Positions 10,754 through 20,037 of a stretch of 61,998 nt of DNA are shown here, in pieces. The notes below the pieces were generated by a model. It saw only the letters and a list, made by a program, of their open reading frames with translations. It ran no database searches and was not told the origin of the DNA. The DNA lies in NCBI GenBank assembly GCA_030688605.1, contig JAUYJB010000079.1, positions 1 through 61,998 on the forward strand, in the 5' to 3' direction. Source of the DNA: Hyphomicrobiales bacterium (GTDB taxonomy: Bacteria > Pseudomonadota > Alphaproteobacteria > Rhizobiales > NORP267). Both the position numbers and the translations under genes were made by a program. The first letter of the stretch is position 1. Each line of letters starts with the position of its first letter.

Positions 10754-11431
10754 TCAGCGCAGCCCGAGATAGCCGAAAATGTCGAACTTGCGGTTGACGC
10801 CGACGCGGACGATGTCGATGTCGGAAAAGTCCGCTTCGACCGGGATCGCGACCGTATAGGTCGCATCGCCGAGATCGGCGTGAAGATACTCGACCTTGGC
10901 CGACCACAGGTCGGAAAGCGCGACCTCGAGGCCGCCTCCCGCCGCCCATCCAGCGCGCGTCTTCGAGGTCCGGAACCCGCCGGTGACCTGTCCCGCCTTT
11001 ACGCCGCCGAGGGCGACGCCGCCGGTCACGTAGGGCAGGAACCGGTCCATCGCCCAGCCGAGCCGCACCCGATAGGTGGACAGCCAGTTCACCTCGCTGT
11101 AGCAGACGCCGGGGCACGCGACCGTGGTCGATCCTTCGAGATCGCTGAGCGAGGTATCGCCTTCGAGCCCGAACACGAGATTGCCCGACTGCCAGTTATA
11201 GCCGGTGGTATAGCCGCCGATGGCGCCGTCGATGTCGAAGTCGCCGGTGGTCGCGCCGGCCGTGTCGGTGTGGCGGCTGTCGCCGAAGCCGCCGCCGATC
11301 TGGAGCCCGAAATAGCTGCCGCTCCAGTCATGGGCGGCCTGGGCGATGTCTTCGTACATGGAAGCGTCGGCCGCCAGCGCGGTGCTGCTTGTGGCGCTCG
11401 CCACCACGGCGGCAAGAAGTAATTGTTTCAT
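10754..11431 (-). CDS. Outer-membrane beta-barrel protein (Omp25/Omp31-like porin family)
   Basis: 225 residues, with signal peptide MKQLLLAAVVASATSSTALA, then alternating hydrophobic strands typical of an eight-stranded barrel: SYFGLQIGGGFG, IGGYTTGYNWQSGNLVFGLEGD, STYRVRLGWAMDRFLPYVTGG, AGWAAGGGLEVAL and WSAKVEYLHADLG. It ends in a VNRKF...YLGLR strand. This matches the Brucella/Rhizobium Omp25-type family, which anchors the outer membrane and contributes to envelope integrity. It sits antisense between glyQ and glyS. Its stop lies only 7 nt from the glyQ stop, so the two transcripts converge. Confidence 0.85.
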   Translation of the reverse strand: MKQLLLAAVVASATSSTALAADASMYEDIAQAAHDWSGSYFGLQIGGGFGDSRHTDTAGATTGDFDIDGAIGGYTTGYNWQSGNLVFGLEGDTSLSDLEGSTTVACPGVCYSEVNWLSTYRVRLGWAMDRFLPYVTGGVALGGVKAGQVTGGFRTSKTRAGWAAGGGLEVALSDLWSAKVEYLHADLGDATYTVAIPVEADFSDIDIVRVGVNRKFDIFGYLGLR

Positions 11432-11659
11432 GGTTCAGCCCCCGCACCCCCGGCTTGCACAACAGACCAATCCGATCGCGCGCCGTCAAGATCGATCTAG
11501 CCGTTGCCGGCTTTACGAATGGTTTACGGGACGTTATTCGGCGGCAGCGTTGCCAAATTGTGACAACCGGACGGCGCCGCGCCTGGTCCCCGTCAACCGC
11601 GCACTGGACATTGGTCCCCCGCCGCGATAGGCCATCCGCGTTCATCCCCATGGCTGCCG

Positions 11660-13972
11660 ATGCCCGACCTCCTGCTTGAACTTTTTTCGGAAGAGATTCC
11701 GGCCCGCATGCAAGAACGCGCGGGCGAGGATCTGAAGCGGCTGGTCACCGGCGCGCTCGTCGATGCGGGACTGACCTACGAGGGCGCCCGCGCCTTCGCC
11801 ACGCCGCGCCGGCTGGCGCTTTCCGTCACCGGCCTTCCCGCCCGCCAGCCGGACACGCGCGAGGAGCGCAAGGGGCCCCGCGTCGGCGCGCCGGACAAGG
11901 CGACCGAGGGCTTCGTCAAGGCGGCGGGCCTCCAATCCATCGACCAGGCGAAAATCGTCACCGACGACAGGCGCGGCGACTTCTATCTGGCGGTGATCAA
12001 GAAGCCCGGCCGAGCGGCGGAGAAGGTCATCGCCGCGTTCATGCCCGAGGTGATCGGCAATTTCCCGTGGCCGAAATCGATGCGCTGGGGCAGCCCGCCC
12101 AGCCCGGAATCCGTAGTCGTAGGGGGTAAGAAGGTTGTAGTCGGTGCAGAAACAGTGGTGATTCGTCCGCCGTGGCTGCGCTGGGTGAGGCCGCTGCATT
12201 CGATCCTCTGCACCTTCGGCCCGGAGACGGAGGAGACTGCGGTGGTCCGTTTTTCCGTCGACGGCCTTAAGAGCGGCAACGTCACCCATGGCCACCGCTT
12301 CATGGCCCCCGGCGCCATTTCCGTGCGCCGCTACGACGATTATGCGGCCAAGCTCGAAAAGGCCTTCGTCGTGCTCGATGCGGAGCGGCGCAAGGACATG
12401 ATCCTGCACGACGCCAAGGACCTGGCGCTCGCCCAGGGGCTGGCGCTGGTCGAGGACGAAGCGCTGCTTTCCGAGAATGCCGGCCTCGTCGAGTGGCCGG
12501 CGGTGCTGATGGGCACGTTCGACAAGGCGTTTCTCGACCTGCCGCCGGAGGTCCTCGCCACCGCCATGAAGCACCACCAGAAGTGCTTCTCGCTCAAGCA
12601 TGCGTCCACCGGCAAGCTCGCCAACCGCTTCATCCTGGTCTCCAATCTCAAGGCCAAGGACCGCGGCAAGGCGATTGTCGCCGGCAACGAGCGGGTCATC
12701 GCCGCAAGGCTCGCCGACGCCCGTTTTTTCTGGGACCAGGATCTGAAGGTGCCGCTCGCCGCCCGGGTCGAGAAGCTGAAGGAGATCGTCTTTCACGAAA
12801 AGCTCGGCACCCAATACGAGCGCGTCGAGCGCATCGAGTGCCTGGCCGGCGAACTTGCCCCCAAGGTCGGCGCCGACGCCAAACAGGCGGTGAGGGCGGC
12901 AAGGCTGTGCAAGGCGGATCTGGTGACCGAGATGGTCGGCGAGTTCCCCGAGCTGCAGGGGCTGATCGGCAAATATTACGCGCTGGCCCAGGGCGAAAAC
13001 GCCGCCGTCGCCCGCGCCATCGAAGAGCATTACCGCCCGCAGGGACCGACCGACGCGGTGCCCAGCAATCCGGTATCGGTCGCCGTGGCGCTCGCCGACA
13101 AGCTCGACATGCTCGCCTGCTTCTGGGCCATCGGCGAGACGCCGACCGGCTCCAAGGACCCTTACGCGCTGCGCCGCGCGGCGCTGGGGGCGATCCGGAT
13201 CATCCTCGCCAACGATTTGCGCATCAGGCTGTTTTCCGCGATGGCCAAGCCCTTCGGCCGGGCGGTGCGCTCGATGGAGCGCTATTCGGTGATCGAAAAG
13301 CTCGCCGCCGCGGAAAGCCTCACCGCGCACGGATATTCCGATAAGGATGTCAGCGAGATCGAGCAGACGGTCATCAAGGATGCCCGTTCCTTGCCCAAGA
13401 ACGCGGACGCCTTCATCTCCATCTATCGCGCCAAGGCGATCGACCTCATCTCCTTCTTCGCCGACCGGCTGAAGGTGCATCTGCGCGAGCAGGGCGCGCG
13501 ACACGATTTGATCGACGCCGTCTTCTCGCTTGGCGGCCAGGACGATCTGTTGATGATCGTCAAGCGCGTCGAGGCGCTGGGCCGGTTCCTCGACAGCGAC
13601 GACGGCGCCCATCTCATGACCGGCGTCAAGCGCGCCACCAACATCTTGCGCATCGAGGAGAAGAAGGACGGCCGCGCCTATGACCGCGCGCCGGACTTCA
13701 AGCTGATCGAGAAACAGGGGCTGCCCGAGGAGCGGGTGCTGTTCCACGTCATCGAGGCGGCCGAGGGCCATGTCGACGATCACGTGGCGCGCGAGGATTT
13801 CGAGACGGCCATGAAGGCGCTGGCCGAGCTGAGGCCCGCCGTCGATGCCTTTTTCGACCATGTCACCGTCAATGTCGAGGACCGCAAGCTGCGCGAGAAC
13901 CGGCTCAACCTGCTCAACCGCCTGCGCGAGGCGACGCTCAAGGTCGCCGACTTCTCCAGAATCGAAGGGTGA
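11660..13972 (+). CDS. glyS: Glycyl-tRNA synthetase beta subunit
   Basis: Beta (tRNA-recognition) subunit of the alpha2beta2 enzyme, partner of glyQ at 9815. It begins [18 protein letters not shown], diagnostic for GlyS, and ends in an anticodon-binding-like helical domain ([12 protein letters not shown]...[19 protein letters not shown]). Length 770 residues is slightly above the E. coli protein, as is common in alphaproteobacteria. It is preceded by a 228-nt intergenic stretch, so it probably has its own promoter, divergent from the Omp gene. Confidence 0.96.
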   Translation: MPDLLLELFSEEIPARMQERAGEDLKRLVTGALVDAGLTYEGARAFATPRRLALSVTGLPARQPDTREERKGPRVGAPDKATEGFVKAAGLQSIDQAKIVTDDRRGDFYLAVIKKPGRAAEKVIAAFMPEVIGNFPWPKSMRWGSPPSPESVVVGGKKVVVGAETVVIRPPWLRWVRPLHSILCTFGPETEETAVVRFSVDGLKSGNVTHGHRFMAPGAISVRRYDDYAAKLEKAFVVLDAERRKDMILHDAKDLALAQGLALVEDEALLSENAGLVEWPAVLMGTFDKAFLDLPPEVLATAMKHHQKCFSLKHASTGKLANRFILVSNLKAKDRGKAIVAGNERVIAARLADARFFWDQDLKVPLAARVEKLKEIVFHEKLGTQYERVERIECLAGELAPKVGADAKQAVRAARLCKADLVTEMVGEFPELQGLIGKYYALAQGENAAVARAIEEHYRPQGPTDAVPSNPVSVAVALADKLDMLACFWAIGETPTGSKDPYALRRAALGAIRIILANDLRIRLFSAMAKPFGRAVRSMERYSVIEKLAAAESLTAHGYSDKDVSEIEQTVIKDARSLPKNADAFISIYRAKAIDLISFFADRLKVHLREQGARHDLIDAVFSLGGQDDLLMIVKRVEALGRFLDSDDGAHLMTGVKRATNILRIEEKKDGRAYDRAPDFKLIEKQGLPEERVLFHVIEAAEGHVDDHVAREDFETAMKALAELRPAVDAFFDHVTVNVEDRKLRENRLNLLNRLREATLKVADFSRIEG

Positions 13973-14103
13973 GAAAATCCCGCCGGAGGACTTTCTGCCG
14001 CGTCACATGGCTGCTTGGAATCGGTTTCCGAATCCGACTAGATACGAAAACATTAGGTGTTGACGGCACGGCGCTGGTGCCGCCCAGGCAAAAAGAGGCA
14101 AAC

Positions 14104-16794
14104 ATGACCAAGTGGGTCTATTGGTTCGGCGACGGCTCGGCCGAGGGTGAGGCCGGCATGAAGGCGCTGCTCGGCGGCAAGGGGGCAAACCTCGCCGAGA
14201 TGGCCAATCTCGGACTGCCGGTGCCGCCGGGCTTCACCATTACGACCGAGGTCTGCACCCATTACTTCGCCAATGGCAGCAGCTATCCGGACGACCTTGC
14301 GGGCCAGGTCGAAAGCGCCCTGCGGAAGGTCGCCGCGACCGTCGGCGCCGGCTTCGGCGACAAGAACAACCCGCTTCTGGTCTCGGTGCGCTCCGGCGGC
14401 CGCGCCTCGATGCCGGGGATGATGGACACGGTCCTCAATCTCGGCCTCAACGACGAAACCGTGGAGGCGCTCGCCGCCCGCGCCGGCAACAAGCGCTTCG
14501 CCTACGATTCCTATCGGCGGTTCATCCAGATGTACGCCAATGTCGTGCTCGGCGTGCCGCACGACCATTTCGAGGAAATCCTCGGCGGCTACAAGGACGA
14601 GCGCGGGCTTACCCTCGACACCGAGCTTGCCGCCGAGGACTGGGAGGACATCCTTTCCCGCTTCAAGGAGCGCGTCGCCGAAGACCTCGACCGCCCGTTC
14701 CCTCAGGATGTGAACGAGCAGCTCTGGGGCGCCATCGGCGCCGTCTTTTCTTCGTGGATGAACCAGCGCGCCGTCACCTATCGCCGCCTGCACAAAATCC
14801 CGGAAAGCTGGGGCACCGCCGTCAATGTCCAGTCCATGGTGTTCGGCAATCTGGGCGAGACGTCCGCGACCGGGGTCGCCTTCACCCGCAACCCGTCGAC
14901 CGGCGACAAGGAGCTGTTCGGCGAATTCCTGGTCAATGCGCAAGGCGAGGACGTGGTCGCCGGCATCCGCACCCCACAGGAGATCACCGAGAAATCGCGC
15001 ATCGCGTCGGCCTCCGACAAGCCGTCGCTGGAGAGCCTCATGCCAGGCGTCTTCGCCGAGCTCACCGACTTCTACACGCGGCTCGAGGCCCATTATCGCG
15101 ACATGCAGGACCTGGAGTTCACGGTCCAGGAGGGCAAGCTGTGGATGTTGCAGACGCGCTCGGGCAAGCGCACCACAAAGGCGGCTCTGAGGGTCGCCGT
15201 CGACATGGCGGAGGAGGGGCTGATCACGCATGAGGAGGCGGTGGCGCGCGTCTCGCCGGAGGGGCTCGACCAGCTCCTGCACCCGACGATTGACCCCGAA
15301 GCGGAACGCGAGGTGATCGCCAGCGGCCTTCCCGCCTCTCCCGGTGCCGCCGTCGGCGAGATCGTCTTCGACCCCGACGAGGCCGAAACCCTCAAGGCGC
15401 AGGGGCGCAGCGTCATCCTGGTGCGCGTCGAGACGAGCCCGGAGGATATCCACGGCATGCATGCGGCCGCCGGCATCCTGACCACCCGCGGCGGCATGAC
15501 CAGCCATGCCGCCGTCGTCGCCCGCGGCATGGGCCGGCCCTGCGTGTCGGGCGCCGGCACGATTCGCATCGACTATAAGGCAGGCACCATGACGGCCGGC
15601 GGCGCGACCTTCAAGAAGGGCGATGTCATTACCATCGACGGCTCGACCGGCCAGATTCTCAAGGGCGAGGTGCCGATGCGCCAGCCGGAGCTGTCCGGCG
15701 ATTTCGGCACGCTGATGGGATGGGCGGACGACATCCGCACCCTCGGCGTGCGCGCCAACGCCGATACGCCGGCCGACGCCCAGGCTGCCCGCGAGTTCGG
15801 CGCCGAAGGCATCGGGCTTTGCCGCACCGAGCACATGTTCTTCGACGAGGAGCGCATCCTCGCCGTGCGCGAGATGATCCTGGCGAGCAACCTTGAAGGG
15901 CGCGAGCGGGCGCTTGCCAAGCTGTTGCCGATGCAGCGCGCCGACTTCACCGAGCTGTTCAAGATCATGCGCGGCCTGCCGGTGACCATCCGCCTGCTCG
16001 ACCCGCCGCTGCACGAATTCCTGCCCCACGGCGAGGAGGAGATCGCCGAGGTCGGCGCCATCATGGGGGTCAAGCCGGAGCTGATCGCGGACCGGGTCAG
16101 GGAGCTCAGCGAGTTCAATCCCATGCTCGGCCACCGCGGCTGCCGGCTGGCGATCACCTATCCGGAGATCACCGAGATGCAGGCCCGCGCCATCCTCGAG
16201 GCCGCCGCCGACGCCGCCGCGGAGACCGGGACCGCGGTCGAGCCGGAGATCATGATTCCGCTGATCGCGACCCGCGCCGAGTTCGATTTTCTTGCCGAGC
16301 GCATCCGCGCCGTCGCCGCCCTGGTGGCGGACGAGAAAGGAGTGAAGCCGAACTACACGATCGGCACGATGATAGAACTACCTCGCGCGTGCCTGCGCGC
16401 CGAGGAGATCGCCGAATCGGCCGAGTTCTTCTCCTTCGGCACCAACGATCTGACCCAGACCTGCCTGGGCATCTCGCGCGACGACGCCGGCAGCTTCCTC
16501 ACCGAATATGTCGCCAAGGGGCTGCTGCCCGCCGACCCGTTCGTCTCCATCGACGAGGGCGGCGTCGGCGAGCTGGTCAATATCGGCGTGGCCCGCGGCA
16601 GGAAGGCGCGCCCGGACATCAAGCTCGGCATCTGCGGCGAGCATGGCGGTGACCCGGCCTCGGTCGACTTCTGCCACCGCGCGGGGCTCACCTACGTGTC
16701 CTGCTCGCCCTACCGGGTGCCGATCGCCCGCCTTGCCGCCGCCCAGGCGGCGATCCGCGCCAGGGAAGGCAAGGAGCAGCCCTCGACGGATTGA
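14104..16794 (+). CDS. ppdK: Pyruvate, phosphate dikinase
   Basis: Interconverts pyruvate + ATP + Pi and PEP + AMP + PPi, a gluconeogenic or PPi-dependent glycolytic step. The 896 residues cover the nucleotide-binding domain (GGKGANLAEMANLGLPVPPG), the swivelling phosphohistidine domain (GGMTSHAAVVARG, His468) and the PEP/pyruvate TIM barrel with the catalytic Cys near residue 844 (GICGEHGGDP). The ATG at 14104 has aagagg upstream and matches the usual MTKWVYWFG start; upstream in-frame starts overlapping glyS are not credible. The glyQ-glyS-ppdK order recurs in Rhizobiales. Confidence 0.96.
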   Translation: MTKWVYWFGDGSAEGEAGMKALLGGKGANLAEMANLGLPVPPGFTITTEVCTHYFANGSSYPDDLAGQVESALRKVAATVGAGFGDKNNPLLVSVRSGGRASMPGMMDTVLNLGLNDETVEALAARAGNKRFAYDSYRRFIQMYANVVLGVPHDHFEEILGGYKDERGLTLDTELAAEDWEDILSRFKERVAEDLDRPFPQDVNEQLWGAIGAVFSSWMNQRAVTYRRLHKIPESWGTAVNVQSMVFGNLGETSATGVAFTRNPSTGDKELFGEFLVNAQGEDVVAGIRTPQEITEKSRIASASDKPSLESLMPGVFAELTDFYTRLEAHYRDMQDLEFTVQEGKLWMLQTRSGKRTTKAALRVAVDMAEEGLITHEEAVARVSPEGLDQLLHPTIDPEAEREVIASGLPASPGAAVGEIVFDPDEAETLKAQGRSVILVRVETSPEDIHGMHAAAGILTTRGGMTSHAAVVARGMGRPCVSGAGTIRIDYKAGTMTAGGATFKKGDVITIDGSTGQILKGEVPMRQPELSGDFGTLMGWADDIRTLGVRANADTPADAQAAREFGAEGIGLCRTEHMFFDEERILAVREMILASNLEGRERALAKLLPMQRADFTELFKIMRGLPVTIRLLDPPLHEFLPHGEEEIAEVGAIMGVKPELIADRVRELSEFNPMLGHRGCRLAITYPEITEMQARAILEAAADAAAETGTAVEPEIMIPLIATRAEFDFLAERIRAVAALVADEKGVKPNYTIGTMIELPRACLRAEEIAESAEFFSFGTNDLTQTCLGISRDDAGSFLTEYVAKGLLPADPFVSIDEGGVGELVNIGVARGRKARPDIKLGICGEHGGDPASVDFCHRAGLTYVSCSPYRVPIARLAAAQAAIRAREGKEQPSTD

Positions 16795-16831
16795 CGATGC
16801 GACGGGCGGCCGGCCCGACCGCGTCCCGACG

Positions 16832-17488
16832 TCAGGTCTTGAGCTTCAGCATCGCCTGGATGAAGAGCACGACGCCGCTCATCTCCAGGCCGGCCTCGAT
16901 CGCCGCCGTCAGCCGATAGCCGAGCGTGACGATCGGGTCGCCGCAGGCATCGTGGGCGCCGCTTTCGGGGAACCATTCGGTCGAAAAGTCGATGCCGATC
17001 GAGCCGATCACATAGATCGCGCCGGCGACCAAAAACAGGATGCGGGTCTTGGCCGGCAACCGGGCGAGGAACGGGATATAGGCAATCGCGACGATGAGCG
17101 CGGCGCCTACCGCCACGGCCGGCCAGGAAACATCGACCAGGGCGCCGAATTTTCGGTGAAGGGCGATAAATTTCTCGATCGCCAACAGGCAAAATCCGAT
17201 GCCGAGCAGCCGCCACAGGAACCGGATGAAGAGGCGCTCCTCGCGCAATTGACGCGCATGATAGAGGACCGACAGTCCGGCGAAGATCAGGATCAGCGTC
17301 GTGAACAGGCCGGCGAAGCTTTCGTTCTCCTCCAGGTCGAACAGCTCGCGCACGTGACAGGACAGTTCCGCGACGCGAAAGTGAATGATCATGGCAACGA
17401 TGTGGGCGGCGACCAGAACGGCCACCGTCGCCCACAGCCAGATCGGCAGGCGGCGTTCGATGTGTTCAAGTCCGAGGCGGCTCAACAT
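16832..17488 (-). CDS. Six-TM membrane protein of unknown family, paralogue 1
   Basis: 218 residues with about six hydrophobic helices (WLWATVAVLVAAHIVAMIIHF, LFTTLILIFAGLSVLYHA, RLLGIGFCLLAIEKFIAL, AVAVGAALIVAIAYIPFL, ILFLVAGAIYVIGSIGID, LTAAIEAGLEMSGVVLFI). Between helices 1 and 2 is a charged motif, RELFDLEENESF, identical in the next gene. Other shared features are a His in helix 1, a Cys in SCHVREL, YHARQLRE, GSIGIDF and EMSGVVLFI. I do not recognise the family. It is convergent with ppdK (38 nt between stops) and downstream of its paralogue on the same strand. Confidence 0.75.
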   Translation of the reverse strand: MLSRLGLEHIERRLPIWLWATVAVLVAAHIVAMIIHFRVAELSCHVRELFDLEENESFAGLFTTLILIFAGLSVLYHARQLREERLFIRFLWRLLGIGFCLLAIEKFIALHRKFGALVDVSWPAVAVGAALIVAIAYIPFLARLPAKTRILFLVAGAIYVIGSIGIDFSTEWFPESGAHDACGDPIVTLGYRLTAAIEAGLEMSGVVLFIQAMLKLKT

Positions 17489-17533
17489 GGTCGGGGACTG
17501 TTTACCGGGTTGATGGCTCGAGGTTTTTTGTTA

Positions 17534-17573
17534 TAGAGCATTTACGCCTTCCAACCCGTTACCTCGCGCCGCC
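17534..17573 (-). promoter_or_regulatory. Conserved 40-bp upstream block of membrane paralogue 1
   Basis: tagagcattt...ctcgcgccgcc matches 18385-18424 at about 31 of 40 positions (counted by eye, ungapped). Both lie 45-48 nt before a paralogue start while the intervening DNA differs. This suggests a retained promoter or operator rather than simple duplication drift. Confidence 0.45.
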
Positions 17574-17679
17574 ATGGCGGTATTCAATCCATGGAGATCC
17601 TCGCCGGCCGGATTCCGCCGATGGGTCTCGACGCGCTCGACTCAAGCCGCGCGAACTTTGACCCAATGAGAATGGGAAT

Positions 17680-18336
17680 TCAGGCCTCTATATTGATCAT
17701 CGCGTTGATGAACAGGACCATGCCGCTCATTTCCATTGCGTTCTCGATCGCCGTTGTAAGGCCGATGCCGAGCGAGGCCATGCGGTCGAAACACGGATCG
17801 TAAACCGCCGTGCCGGGAAGCCATTTGGCCGCAAAGTCGATGCCGATCGATCCTGCCAGATAAAGCGCTCCGGCGGCGATGAACAGGTTGCGAGTCGAAG
17901 CCGGCAGTCGAAGCAGGAACGGCGCATAGGCGATCCCGACCAGAACCGCGACGGTTGCTCCCAGGGCGGTCCAGGAAACGGGCGCCCAGGAGCTGATGAT
18001 CTGGTGAACGCCGGCGACCTTCTCGACGGATAGGACGCAAAAGCCAACTCCGAGCATCAGCCACAGAATTCCGGTGGCCCGGTCTTGCTCCCGCAGCCGA
18101 CGCGCGTGGTAGAGAACCAGCAATCCGGCGAACAGCAGGATCATGGTCATGAAATATTGTCCGAAGCTTTCGTTTTCCTCGAGGTCGAACAATTCGCGCG
18201 TATGGCACGGCAGTCCCGTGATGCGAAAGTGAACGATCGAGGCGGCGATGTGCATCCCGACCAGAACGACCACGGCCGACCAAAGCCATTTCGGCAAGCT
18301 CCGTCTCAGGTTTCCGAAACCGGGCTGGCTCAACAT
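17680..18336 (-). CDS. Six-TM membrane protein of unknown family, paralogue 2
   Basis: 218 residues when started at the ATG at 18336 (MLSQPGFGNLRRSLPKWLW), which aligns with the start of paralogue 1 and places the shared upstream block in the 5' region; the frame stays open upstream to 18489. It has the same six helices and the same motifs: HFRITGLPCHTRELFDLEENESF, VLYHARRLREQ, GSIGIDFAAKW, AIENAMEMSGMVLFINAM. The charged, invariant RELFDLEENESF loop and the acidic EMSG helix hint at a shared functional site. Tandem duplication with substantial divergence suggests both copies are kept under selection. Function unknown. Confidence 0.72.
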   Translation of the reverse strand: MLSQPGFGNLRRSLPKWLWSAVVVLVGMHIAASIVHFRITGLPCHTRELFDLEENESFGQYFMTMILLFAGLLVLYHARRLREQDRATGILWLMLGVGFCVLSVEKVAGVHQIISSWAPVSWTALGATVAVLVGIAYAPFLLRLPASTRNLFIAAGALYLAGSIGIDFAAKWLPGTAVYDPCFDRMASLGIGLTTAIENAMEMSGMVLFINAMINIEA

Positions 18337-18384
18337 TGCAGGGGATGGCTCGCTGGATTTGATGGCCTGAAGCGTCCGCCATCT

Positions 18385-18424
18385 TAGAGCATTTGTATCT
18401 TCTGTCCCGATATCTCGCGCCGCC
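18385..18424 (-). promoter_or_regulatory. Conserved 40-bp upstream block of membrane paralogue 2
   Basis: Counterpart of 17534-17573, with the same tagagcattt at one end and ctcgcgccgcc at the other, 48 nt before the ATG at 18336. Likely the shared promoter/operator region of the pair. Confidence 0.45.
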
Positions 18425-18667
18425 GCCGCGGCTTGCGGCGCATGAGGATGGGCGCTCGCCGCATCGGCCGTGTCCGGGCGTGGCGACAATTCGCCGCGAC
18501 GTTTAAGCGCATTTAAAGATTTTGCCGCTTTAATTGGGGGCGCGAAGGGGAAGAAGGAAATTCGCGCCTTCGATTTTCCACGCGCGCCAAGAAAGGACCT
18601 TGAGCCGGTCCAATTCTCGCCGCCTTCGCCGGGTCAGTTGGACAGGTAACGACGAGGGCGGAAAAAA

Positions 18668-19723
18668 GTGCGCGGTCTAAATCGGGGGATCGATGCCGTC
18701 CGCAAATGTCTGCGGACCCAGGCAAGACCCAATCTTCTGGCGATCTTGGCGTTTTTCCTGTCGACGCAGGCGACGGTCTCCGGGCTTGCCGAATATGCGG
18801 AGCTGCGCGCCGGCCTGCGCCTTGGCGACCATGACGGCCTGATTCGCTCCGTGCCGCGGACCTACCGGGCCTCGCTGTTTCCGGGCAGCGACGTCTTCGA
18901 GGCCAGGAACGAGCAGCAGCGCGGCGCCTTCCAGTTCGCGAGCCTGGAGGTGGAGGGCGCGCCGGCGAACGGCGGGTTCGGGGACATCGGCGGTTCGCTT
19001 ACCGGCACGTTCGAGCTGCCTGCGGCGCAGCCGGCCGAGCCGCGCCGCTATCCGGCCGTAAACCGCGCCAACAAGGGCGACCGGCGGGTGCTGCGCGACG
19101 GCACGCGGACCGTCAAGCGCATGGACCCGAGAACCGGGCGGCTCGTCAGGCTGTCTCTGCCGGCGCGAGGCGCCGCCGAACTGGCGCTGCGCCACGGTCC
19201 GGGGCAGCACGCGGCCGGGCCGGACGGCGTCCCGCTGGCGCCGAACTTCGCCGCGCTTGCCGACACCGGCGAGGGGGCGGCAAGAGCGGAGGCGGGGAAT
19301 AGCGTGGCGCTCGCCAAGCAGCGCAGCCGCGAGCTGATGTGCCTTGCCAAGGCGGTCTATTTCGAGGCCCGCGGCGAGCCGGAGACGGGACAGCTCGCCG
19401 TCGCCCAGGTGGTGCTGAACCGGGTGGCGCATCCCTTCTATCCCGACACTATCTGCGGCGTGGTGTTCCAGAACGAAGACCGGCGCAACAAGTGCCAGTT
19501 CTCCTTCGCCTGCGACGGTCGCTCCGACCAGCCGCGCCATCAGGCGGCCTGGGCGCAAGCCATCCAGCTCGCCAAGAAGGCGATGTACGGCAAACGCATC
19601 GAGGGCGTCGGCGAGGCGACCCACTACCACGCCACCTATGTCAGCCCGGGCTGGGTCGGCGATATGGTCGAGCAGAGGCGCATCGGCAAGCACATCTTCT
19701 ACCGCGTCCGCTCCTGGTCGTAA
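18668..19723 (+). CDS. SleB-family cell wall hydrolase
   Basis: 351 residues. An N-terminal hydrophobic stretch (LLAILAFFLSTQATVSGLAEY) looks like a signal or anchor. A low-complexity linker of about 180 residues leads to a C-terminal Hydrolase_2 (SleB) domain: ELMCLAKAVYFEARGEPETG, with the catalytic Glu in the FEARGE block, then QVVLNRVAHPFYPDTICGVV, CQFSFACDG and ATHYHATYVSPGW. SleB-type enzymes cleave peptidoglycan glycan strands; in alphaproteobacteria they act in cell-wall remodelling, not spore germination. The GTG start at 18668 follows ggaaaaaa. Confidence 0.88.
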   Translation: MRGLNRGIDAVRKCLRTQARPNLLAILAFFLSTQATVSGLAEYAELRAGLRLGDHDGLIRSVPRTYRASLFPGSDVFEARNEQQRGAFQFASLEVEGAPANGGFGDIGGSLTGTFELPAAQPAEPRRYPAVNRANKGDRRVLRDGTRTVKRMDPRTGRLVRLSLPARGAAELALRHGPGQHAAGPDGVPLAPNFAALADTGEGAARAEAGNSVALAKQRSRELMCLAKAVYFEARGEPETGQLAVAQVVLNRVAHPFYPDTICGVVFQNEDRRNKCQFSFACDGRSDQPRHQAAWAQAIQLAKKAMYGKRIEGVGEATHYHATYVSPGWVGDMVEQRRIGKHIFYRVRSWS

Positions 19724-19740
19724 TCCCGACGGCCGGCGCG

Positions 19741-19906
19741 AAAACCCTTCTCCCCTGGCGGGAGAAGGTGGTGAGGCTCCGCGAGGAGCCGAGCCGTATG
19801 AGGGGGGACGGGTTGCGCCGCCTACCCCTCACCCAGCTCCGGCTAAGGGGCCTCCGGCCCCAAGCCCGCGCACCCTCTCCCGCAAGGGGAGAGGAGGAGC
19901 TTGCCC
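19741..19906. repeat. Alphaproteobacterial dispersed palindromic repeat (family D)
   Basis: Contains cccttctcccctggcgggag with its complementary arm gggagaagg, a matching cccctcacccagctccggc block, and a final ccctctcccgcaaggggaga hairpin. This intergenic family is frequent in Rhizobiales (recollection). It fills most of the 314-nt gap between the cell-wall hydrolase and the MFS gene. A fragment of the same type is at about 8508-8528. Confidence 0.7.
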
Positions 19907-20037
19907 CCGCCGCCATCGCCGGCGTCGATGGGAACCATCATAAAGTTTTGATTTTCGCCGCCGGCCTTTGCCTTTATGGGTAGCTGCCCCCCGGCCCAGG
20001 CGCCTTGGGCGGGGCAACAGCTATTCGGAGCGCCGGC

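Noticed and set aside
11642-13861. Long minus-strand frame opposite glyS
   Set aside because: Typical antisense open frame of a high-GC gene, with no domain; glyS is unambiguous.
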